A stretch of DNA of 64,000 nucleotides, taken from an uncultured Ectothiorhodospiraceae bacterium (GTDB lineage Bacteria > Pseudomonadota > Gammaproteobacteria > UBA6429 > Thiohalophilaceae). The DNA lies in the NCBI GenBank assembly GCA_947259575.1, contig CAMYMU010000037.1, positions 64,001-128,000 on the forward strand, given 5' to 3'. Within the stretch, counting starts at the first letter, position 1; each line of letters opens with the position of its first letter. Below are positions 17,150-27,300 of this stretch, in pieces. A program made the translations under genes and the position numbers. A model generated the notes under the pieces. It was not told the origin of the DNA. It did no database searches and saw only the letters and a list, made by a program, of their open reading frames with translations.

Positions 17150-17408
17150 AATACTCGCGACACTGGTTGTAAGAAATTTCAGCAGCCCGGTTACGTGCAC
17201 GGTTTATATAGGCCTGTGCCTCATTCAACCAGGAATGGATGCTGTTATTGCTATTAACAATTATATCAATTTGTGTTTTTACGATCACCAGGGTCTCATC
17301 ATATTGACGCGATTGATCGGTACGGGGCAGGGGTTTGCTGTATTCGTTTTCTGGGTTTTTCTTTTCTGATTTTCTTTTATCTGATTTTCTTTTATCTGAT
17401 TTTTTCAT
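17139..17408 (-). CDS. Small Lys-rich hypothetical protein
   Basis: About 89 residues from the ATG at 17408. The N-terminus repeats SDKRK (encoded by a 15-nt tandem repeat), and the C-terminal half looks helical. No family is recognised. The 11-nt overlap with the nuclease-like start supports translation, but this is the last gene before the island and its coding status is uncertain. Confidence 0.45.
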   Translation of the reverse strand: MKKSDKRKSDKRKSEKKNPENEYSKPLPRTDQSRQYDETLVIVKTQIDIIVNSNNSIHSWLNEAQAYINRARNRAAEISYNQCREYYDE

Positions 17409-17532
17409 GGGCCTTGTCTCCAGTTGGCCCACACTCACACACTATTACAATAACTCAATTGAGTGGCTTTGATCTAGCAGATCTAATGGCAAACTTTACG
17501 ACAGGAGGGGGATTAAACTTGGGACTAAAAAG

Positions 17533-17632
17533 TGGTGGCCGGAGGTGGCCGCTCCGCACATCCCTGTGCTCTCGCGGCACCTGTGCATCCATGCACAATG
17601 GAATCGAGCTTGATCTATATGGTTCGATTCCA
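17533..17632. repeat. Broken extra copy of the att sequence
   Basis: 17533-17548 is identical to the first 16 bp of the att repeat, and the shared match extends 2 bp further left with the 17692 copy. After a 50-bp interruption containing TGTGCAT/ATGCACA, TGGAATCGA (17599-17607) resumes the att order. TCGATTCCA (17624-17632) mirrors it. This may be a relic of an earlier insertion at the same tRNA. Confidence 0.5.
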
Positions 17633-17691
17633 CTCAGAATAATAGGTTTAGGTTGACCTAGGTAATTTTGATGCGAGTTTAGGATTTGAAG

Positions 17692-17740
17692 TGGTGGCCG
17701 GAGGTGGAATCGAACCACCGACACGAGGATTTTCAATCCT
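17692..17740. repeat. Left attachment site (attL) of the genomic island
   Basis: 49 bp match 47614-47662, the 3' part of tRNA-Phe on the minus strand, with a single difference (C at 17711). The match stops inside the anticodon stem; beyond it there is no tRNA, so this is a direct-repeat half-site and not a gene. Confidence 0.92.
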
Positions 17741-18357
17741 ATATAGATATGGTTGATTAGGTTAGATTAGTCATTTTTTCAGTCATTACAATAGGTTACC
17801 TTAGTTTCTCTTAGTCTGGTAAAGATTGGCACTGTACCTCTCGTGTACCCAAGATTTGATTTTGCCTAAAGAAACATTTCTATGTGTGCGTCACTATATT
17901 TTGAGGATTTAGACATGGACGTTTTCAAACGACCAGAAGCCGACCTTCGTTATTTACACTTGGAATGACAGCTCTATAGCAGAGGTAGACGAGCACGAAT
18001 GCCTCGCAATTCAAAAGGAAGGCCTATTTGCAGACAGTGCTGTTAATAATACTGCAACCTCACGGTCTGGGGGAGCCCGCGAAATTGTGAATAAAATATG
18101 GTTTTAGTTGCCCGTGAACTTGCGCTGCATGCCCCTCCAGACAACCGTGAACGTTGAACATATCAGGCAATCTTTTTTGTGTCTTGTAGCAAATCTCCGT
18201 GAAGACCAAGAAGATTGTAAGGGGCTGAAGCTTGCCGTGGGACGAAAAGGACGACCGAGTACATCGCGAAGTCTTAAGCATGATCACAATCAATGAAAAT
18301 ATGGTGCGATTGTGTTTATACTGTTTTATGGGATGTTAATAAAGGAAAGGACGCTTT
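17741..18357. other. Non-coding left end of the island
   Basis: 617 nt from attL to the giant gene. Apart from the arm-site words and a ribosome binding site (AAAGGAAAGGA, 18341-18351) I find no convincing gene; the short frames here have no recognisable motif. Confidence 0.6.
17833..17849. repeat. Left candidate integrase arm sites
   Basis: TGTACCTC and CGTGTACC lie about 95 bp inside attL; the same words recur 55-93 bp inside attR (47521-47559). They are probable recombinase or excisionase binding sites. Confidence 0.4.
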
Positions 18358-21300
18358 ATGTCTGGAATGGCTCTAGAAAGCTCAGACAATACCCACTCAA
18401 TGTCGAAAAGCACTTTTTCGACAACGATATTTGCTTTTTTAGCTTTTATCCTCACTCTCCAGTCAGGTTGTAGCCTTGTTCAATCAACCAAAGAATCCAA
18501 GCTACCTCTCGGTCTTTCCATTGACCGTCCTAAATTGCCCCACTACCGCCCAATTGAACGCGCTGTTGCCGAACTTGGACCCGCAGGCGGGACCCTGCAG
18601 TTAGGTCATGCTGAACTTCGAGTACCAAGTGGAGCTCTGAAGCGTACGCTTAATATCGAGATTCAACGACTTGCTAATGACTCTTTACCGCCTTTACCTC
18701 CAGGTCTTATTAATGTGACTGAAAATGAGGGTGGTTATCGCTTATTGCCCAAGGATATACAGTTCTCATCGGATGTAAATGTGATACTACCAGTGAAACA
18801 AGGCGGTAATGAGAATTACTGGAGCGCTCTTGGTATTCGTGCTTACTATTGGGATTCAAAAAACTTTCGATGGAAACCGTTACAGGCCGGGAATCTAAGT
18901 AAAAGCGCCCCAACAAATTCAGAGGATAGTAAAAAGAAATCCGCTACACGTATCCAACTTGAAAGCCCCACTAAACATTTTACGGTAATGATAAATGCTA
19001 TCGTAAAAGCACCTGATCATGCGGGGCCGGCTAACTTTAACGAAAACAGTATTAGTTCTCTTGGTGCCGGCGATCCAACATCGAATATTGATTTAATTCA
19101 ACCGCCTACACCTAACAATCAGGGTACTGCAAAAATAAGTTTTCCTATCAGGTTGCCAGCTGGTCGTGGCGCTTATACACCTGATTTAACATTATCTTAT
19201 TCATCGGATGGTTCGAATGGGCCATTAGGTGTCGGTTGGGATTTACCTGCATCAAAGATCATGATCGACCATACAAATGGGGTGCCCTTTTACGACACAA
19301 CAGACCAGTATGTTCTAGACGGAGTACGCCTTATACCTGTTCAGACATCCGAAAACTCAGCTTGCCTGCGACAACGTTCTGGAGAAACTTCTCCAACTAT
19401 CATCAAACAATACGCACTCCGCATCCATCGTAACCAAAGAATACTTGCTTGTCAGGGTCAACACGGTCGTTATTGGGAAGTCATCGCTCCAGATGGTGCG
19501 AGATACTACTATGGCGTAACAGTAAAATCCCGCCTCAGGTCTCCTGACTCTAGTAGATCCAAAACAGGAGCATGGCTGTTGGAGGAAGTCGAAGATCCAA
19601 ATGGCAACATAACCACATTTTCTTACAAAGAGGACACCACAATCCTGCCTGGTGGCCAAAAAGGCACACAGCTTTATCTCGAGAAAATTGATTACACAAG
19701 CCATCGAAGTCAACCTATCTCACCTGCTTATCGAGCGATGCTCAACTGGAATTGTGCCCCTAGTGCACGAGAAGACAAGATAATTTCTGCCCGCTTAGGC
19801 TTTACTACTACTACACGTTGCAGACTTAATTCCATTGCAATTCTTACAAGGAAAACTGAAGCCACAACACAACCACCGACAGATACCGCCTGCTATGGGA
19901 TACAAGACTGGAGCAATTATGAAAGTGTGCGCTGCTACAAACTCCAATACAAGCAATCTACATTCGATAGTAAGACATTGCTTACTGCGGTATCTGTGAT
20001 CGGGACAGACGGGTCTGATTTCTACGAACACCGTTTTACTTACACCCTCCCAGAATATACGGACACTGATCGGGACACACAATTTGATGACGTGCGTGAA
20101 TGGCAACTTACCGAACCGGTTATGGTACCGCTCGGTCGTCCAAGATGGCATCTCGATATGACATCTGAAGAAAACGACAAGACGGACATAAATGCTGGCG
20201 TTTCCATTGGTGCATGTAACCTCGGAGGATCAATTGGTCTAGGTGAAGAGAATCCAAATCCCAAGTTACGTTTTATTGATCTGAATAGTGATGGGATTGC
20301 CGACCGTGTCTGGGTTACAAAACATGGGCAAGTACGAGTAGCACTTGGCCGCATTGAGGAAGGTGGGTGGTATCACGGACCTGGCGGAGCTGAAAAACGT
20401 GTAAATGTCACAAAAATTAAAGAGATTGAAGACCAGGAAGCTGTCGCAGTCGGTGCTGGGATAAACGCGGAATGCACACTTATTCCCGGTATTACACTTA
20501 GTGCCGGTGTTACAGTATCTTTACGTGAGGCAATTGCTGATTCTCTATTATATGACGCTGATGGAGACGGGCGACTGGATCTGCTCTCCCGTGGAATATT
20601 TTTTCGTGGTTTACCACATACATGTAGAGATGGAAGTCGACCAATCAGAGGTGTAGATCAATGCCCTGATGGGCTACCAGTCTGTTCAAATCCGGAAGCG
20701 CTATGTTTCGCTGACCCGAAAGACCTTCAAGATTTCCAACCCACATTGGGGGCTCCACCTCTAATCGGCCTAACAGATACAACACCATCGTATTCTGATG
20801 AAAGTTCACCTACTTTACTATCAACGAAGAATAAACACTTAGTAAAGCAGACAGGCCTAAAGAAACAGGTCGCTGACAAACCATTCGAAAAGCAACCAAT
20901 TCCCCAACAAAATATACCAAACGGTTTCGTGAAAGCAGCCTATGAGGCTCCGGGTACAACTCGGTCAGTTGGAGAATCAATACCTAGTAGTATAACTGTC
21001 GGTGATACATCAACTGTCTTGAGACCAGAAGACAATTGGGGCCCGTACACATCGGCACGACGCCGATTATCAAAAGAAGGTACAGTCGCTGCGAGTTTTG
21101 ATGCGATCCGACCAGTTATTCGATGGGATGCACAACATGACGGAACTATTCGTGGCCGCGCCACATTCCGGTTAAAGAATGGAGGCACATCGGATGGAGT
21201 AAAGGTCAGCGTACTGAAAGTCACTGATCCCCATCGGTCAGATGGGACAGAACAATTAGCAGGATTTGTGTTGAATAAAGAAAATCCGCAACACGAATGG

Positions 21301-24300
21301 ATACAAGACATAGCCGTCAAGTTTCGTTGGTCTCTGATGTTCGTGTTTGACCCTTTGGAGGAGACACCAGTAACTAGTACCGGTATTCTTCTGGATGAGG
21401 TCGAGTCTGATCTTGAGATTGTCTATAAAAAGGTATGTCCACTCGGCGATCTCTGCCGTGCCATCAAGCCGGAAGATCTATCTCATCGTGGCCCAACAAA
21501 TCAACTTGCCTACGTTTATCGTTTTCCAGAGGATTTTCGAATAAGTGAGCTTCCTCGTGAAGCCTATTGGCGATTACTTCCACCCCTTGGACCGCCAGTG
21601 CAATTAGCGGATGGTAATACTGCAACGAATGATGTAGTCGTCCGTATCAGAAAGCAAAAAGAAACCGAGACACCCGTACGCGTCCGAGTACGTTGTGAAT
21701 CCATGGGTAGTCAGCATGCTGATGATGGGCATGTTTGCTCCTTGGGAACTATTCTGGATGAAACAGTCTTTGAAGCAAACGAGATCAGTAAGAAGACACT
21801 CACTGTTACTTTGCCTGAACCTTTTATACCCGCTCAGCCAGACATAACAGCGAGCAGTAACTGTCGAAGTTACGATCCAGCTGAACTAAGAGTAATTCGC
21901 AATGCTACTGGTGCATGGGTGCTGGATGATGGCACACGGTCGCTAGCATCTCTATGGACAAGATCAGAAGTTGATTGGTTACGAAGTGTTGCAGAGCATT
22001 TTACTAACACTTGTTACGTTGGCCCACCGCCGAGAACTAGGAATGAGGTGCATGGCTTTTTATTCGATCGCACAACCAACCCAGATGCGCATAGGAGTTG
22101 GTCTGATATTCGTGCATCTGCTGACTGTGTTTCCTATTCGCCTTTCGCTCTCCGGGTCGATTCAACTACCGATGGACTGTGGCTTCTGCGTTCCGGTTTC
22201 ACACGACTTATGGTTGTTTCCGAGCAAGAGGAAGCTGAAATCGCAAAATCAGTTGCACGCGGATTTAGCCAGCTTTGTTATGTAGGTCGGGGTAACGAAT
22301 TAAGTGGTTCTGCTTACCCAAAACGCCATCGAGATTATGTTTTTGAATACTTTGACGCGCCCATTGCAGGAATAGCTGATCATACTCGAATTATGGTCGA
22401 GATCGATGGCGAAAACGGTGTTGAGGTGCCACCATCTGCCGTGGTCGCCGAATCAAAACTAAGAATTGCATCTCTGCATGATGTTCGTCAAGAACTACTG
22501 CACGGTCGTCCACCACTAGTCTACAAGGGCGATTCTATCAAAGAGTTTGCACCAGAAAATATTATTACACCACAGCGCACTCTCTACCGTGTGCACCCGG
22601 CACGCCAGTTAAATTCTTTTCGCGTTGATAGTGTTGGCAAACGTTTGGTGATCCTAGCAACACTTGTTCGTCAACGACACCCTTTGCACCTTATGATCAG
22701 TGGAGACCATATCGAAGGGGCAGCTTGGGAAGAGACAGTCCGTCCGCAAGACGCACTACCTGGCACCGAGGCTGTTACCCGTCGCTTTGAACTCGTGATT
22801 AATACACCTGGCCTTTATTACCTGCGGGGATATACCGAAGCATCTTTTAAACTCGATTCGACGGTTCGACTCAAGGCATTTTTTGAAACCTGTGATGATG
22901 CAACTAACTTGCTCAATTGCCAGCAGGAAGCTGTACCGGCAAATCTGCTCCATGCTGATCTTGGGTATCGATTTGCCGTACCAGATCCAACAATTGATAA
23001 TCCGCGCATAGATACGCTCCGTTTTGTAAATGTTGCCGGTGAGGTTGCACATTCCTTTGAACCCTTCGCTGGTGGTCACCATGGATTTTTCTATGGGCTA
23101 TTCAAGAGCGGCGAAGCTTTAACCTGTATTGATCCCTATCCCTGTGCGACGAAAAAGAAACCGCATCCACTTGATGCCCATTTTAAGAGAATCAAAACAT
23201 CAAGCACTGTATTGTTGCCGAGTAAAAAGAATTTCTCTGCAATCAAAAGCTACAAATTTATTCGTACTGCTGATCGCTCGAAAACACAGAAAAAGACTCA
23301 TAGCGAGTTAATACAAAAATCACACGAGAAACAAGGCAATACTAAATATGCATCTGTAATAGAGGAAACTACAGACTATAAACTAGGCCAATGCTTTATT
23401 ATCGCTAAGCGAGGTCCAGGTAAATGGAAAACTGAGACTACGGATAGTGACGGAGACGGTATATGTGATCCTGAGGATAAGTGCCCGACAATTCCAGATG
23501 ACTTTTCTGAAATACCGCATGACGGCTGCCCTGGCGATTGTAAACGCGACACCGATAATGACGGAGTACCGGATTGCTATGATGTTTGTCCATACCAGCC
23601 TGGTGACGAGAGTGCTAGCCCAGCAGCAAGTGGTTGCGCGGGCAATCCTACTGCTCCCACTGAGCCACGACTGGTCGCCCCCAATCCGCGAAGCAAAGAT
23701 AGTGAAGATGATCCGGCACCAACAGATCAGACAGGTTGCTATGTCGGTGGCGATAGCAGTACATATACTTGTGGTGATGGTTCGACTCATCCATCCCATC
23801 GCAACGAAACAGGCGGTGCCGGCCATGATATATTCATAACACCGGGTGAACGCATGCGGCGTAGCTGGACCTTTGGTGTAAGTGCATATCTAGGTATTGC
23901 AGCTCGCTACTATGCAACGGCAGGATTAAACCTAAGCTTCAGTCCTTCCCATCAGTACACTGACCACGATGTCATGGACTGGAACGGCGATGGAATTGTG
24001 GATTTTGTCAGTCCTAACCTAATTGGTCTCGGTGCCAGGAACCGGGGTGTTGAACTTCATAGCAATTGTTACGTTCCAGGTTCAAGAGGAGGTTGTACGA
24101 TCTATCCGAATGTTCATGAATCCGGTAGTGTTTCGGCTGGGTTTGGTATCTCATTCGGTGCGGGTTCAGGTCCCCTTGTTATCTATACTACACCTGAGGG
24201 TGAAGTTAAGGATCAGCATCAAGTGCCACCGGACGCAAGCTCTGGAATTATTAATCTTAACTTTACGGCAGGATCAAACCTACACTTAAATCGCGCTGGT

Positions 24301-27300
24301 GCCATATCAAGACGTTTTGATATAAATGGTGATGGGCTCCCAGATCAGGTTTTAGCCGATGATGAAACGCAAAATCTGAAAGTCCAATTAAATCTTGGCA
24401 ACACATTCAGTCCAGAAATCATCTACGCTGTTTCGAGTGGCCTTCCCGAGACAAGCGATAATATATTCGGAAATATGGCGGGAGTGCTTGGGCTCGAGCC
24501 TATTAGTTCAGCCAAGAGCTTCTCCAATTCGTACACTTACGGTGGAGGTGGTGGTCTTGACATAGGTATTGTCGGTGGGAGTGGAAGCTATTACGAACAT
24601 AAAGGGTCGACCCTCACGCAGACAACACGAGAGTTCGTGGACATCAATGGGGATGGACTTGCAGATATAGTCATCAAACAACCCAACAACGCCTACATGC
24701 ATGTGGCCTTCAATATGGGTGACCATTTCGCGAACCCGAAGATATTCAAGGCTCCATCGTGGGTAATTCCAATAAATAGTGCGTTGTTCATTGATGGACT
24801 GATTGAAGATGAACAAAGGGAATTCAATGGATCTGACGCTCTGTATGCTTCGGGTTCAAGGACAAACGGCTGGACCGGTAGTGGATCTGTAACCATTATG
24901 TTTGTAGAGGTTGGCGGTTCCTACGCGCATACACGTGGCAAAAGCACCACGAGTCAAGCACTGCGCGATGTGGATAGTGACGGCATACCGGATCGGGTCC
25001 TTCGAACAGGCGAAGAGTCGAATGGTTCGATTCAGGTCTCTCGCGGATTGTTTGGCAGAGCCAATCTATTGAAACGTATTGAAGGTCCTTTAGGCAGCGC
25101 AATTGAACTGGAGTACGCACGTAGTAAACCGACAGAGGAATCACCAAAGTCACGCTGGAACCTATCCAAAGTTACCGTTGGTCAGAATGATGACCGCTAT
25201 CCCGATTACCCGGAAGAGGCGCGTAGTCCTGACATGGTCACAACCTTCACATATGAAAATGCATATTACGATCGCTATGAAAAGGATTTCTTTGGTTACC
25301 AGAAGGTAACAACAACACGCCAACATGATGGTCGCATTACTGAACGAGAGTATGAAAACCGTGACTTCTGGTTGAAAGGCACTCTCTTAAAGGAACAAAT
25401 CAAAGATTCTTCTGGAAGAAAATACACGGAAACAATCTCGGAATACAAAAGTGAACCGTGGCTAGGCCTCAATAGTGCTAACCATGATGCTTGCCTCGGC
25501 CAGTTGATACTGCCTCAACGTTATCTCGCCTCCACCCACCGACTTCGCGATGAACAACGCACGCCATGTGATGTCCGGGCACCTCGTATTCAAACAACTA
25601 CTGTGAATCAGTTCGAAGGTGGCGACACGCCATTAGCATTTGAACAATCCATAGAAGAATATGATGATTTTGGTAATGCTTTACGTATTTCCGAGACACA
25701 CGGTGGTGCGAACCATCCACGACTTGTCGCCTCCGTGGACTATGATGATCGCACGGCACTACTTCGTCAACATATCGTCAATCATGCGACGTCTATAGTA
25801 GTATATGACGACTCATCAAGCGGTGCAGTGTTAAGACACCGTGAGGCTGGCTATGACGACCGTGGTAACCTTGCGCATCACGAAGTTTGGACAGATGTAG
25901 CAGGTACTGCGACTAAAAAAGCCACCCTCGATCTGGTACCGGATGTTTACGGTTTCATAACAACCGTCACAGATGCTAATGCGTATCAGATTACTTTTAC
26001 ACCTGACACTCTAACACATAGCTTACCTGTAACAACGTCGGATAATTTCGAACTCAGTAGCACGACATCATACGACTACCGTTTTCAACAGGTTAAGGAC
26101 ACAACTGACGTCAATGACAATACAGTTGAGCGGCGCTATGACAGTTTCGGTCGCCTCGAAAGCGTTCGAGGTCCTTATGAGCGTGATGCGAATATCGACA
26201 GTATTCACATAGATTACGGAATTATCACAGGTGCTGCACCGGTGCGGGCTTTGACGACAAATAACACCGTAGGAACAGGTACAGGATCACTATACACCTC
26301 AATAAAAGTTGCACGTTTCACCGATTGGTTCGGGCGTGATATTCAGAATCAAACTAATGCCGAAGTAGATGGGGAAGTCGGACGTACTATAAGCGGGCGT
26401 ATTGAGTATGATGGGGTAGGTCGTATTATTCGTAACGGCGAACCACTTTTCGTCGCAAACGAACCAGGTTTCGGAACAACCACTCGATTTCGCTTTAAGT
26501 CTATTGTCTGGGATGAAGGCGAGAATTCTTGCACTCCAGCTGGCCCGCTTTTCTGTACAAACACATCATATGATGTACTTAATAGAGTGCTACAAATTGT
26601 AACCCCGCGCTTACCAAGTTCAGATGACCCGACCGATCGGGGAGGAATCGCAACAACATCCCAGTACTCCATAGCGCCACATCCGAAAGATGCAATTCGA
26701 CTTGTTCGACAAACACAAAATACCGATCCACTGGGTAAAGTAAAGCGTATGTATTACGATACAGCTGATCGCCTGGTTGCAGTCGGAGAGGTGCTCGATG
26801 CCCTCAATCGAATTACCACTTATGAGTACTCGGCTGTCGGCAATCTGCTTTCGATAACAGATGCACGTTCTAATCAACGAACATTCGAATACGATCTGGC
26901 GGGACAACATACTGCGATAATCACACCGGATACTGGCCGCACGGAAAAAGCTTATGATGCCATGGGAAATCTATTGGCGCAGACTGACCAAGAACTGTGT
27001 AGCGCTTCAGTCCCATTGTTATCGGCCACTACTTGTAGCAACCGTATCATTCGTTGGATCTATGATAAGAATCGTCTAAAAAGAATTGACTATCCTGACT
27101 CAGCAGACGTTACGTACGTCTATGGCGATGAAACAGACACATTAAATCGGTGTGCTGGTCTTAATAACACCAGAGCTCGCATATGCTGGATACAAGATGA
27201 GGCCGGTACGGAGAAGCGTTCGTTCGGCGCACTTGGTGAAATGGTCGAGCAAACTCGTACATTGCCGCTTTTCGAAGATACAGGAGGAACGGCTACATAC

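Noticed and set aside
17455..17736. 93-codon minus-strand ORF
   Set aside because: It runs over the att repeat and tRNA-like sequence and has no recognisable protein pattern.
17692..17767. Second tRNA-Phe gene
   Set aside because: Only the 3' half matches; after 17740 the sequence leaves the tRNA and no D-arm or 5' acceptor strand exists. It is an att half-site.
18060..18296. Short ORFs on both strands left of the giant gene
   Set aside because: They overlap each other, have no motif and no good ribosome binding site.
23447..23839. 130-codon ORF in another frame of the giant gene
   Set aside because: It lies inside the TSP3 and following region, whose Asp/Cys repeats fix the main frame.
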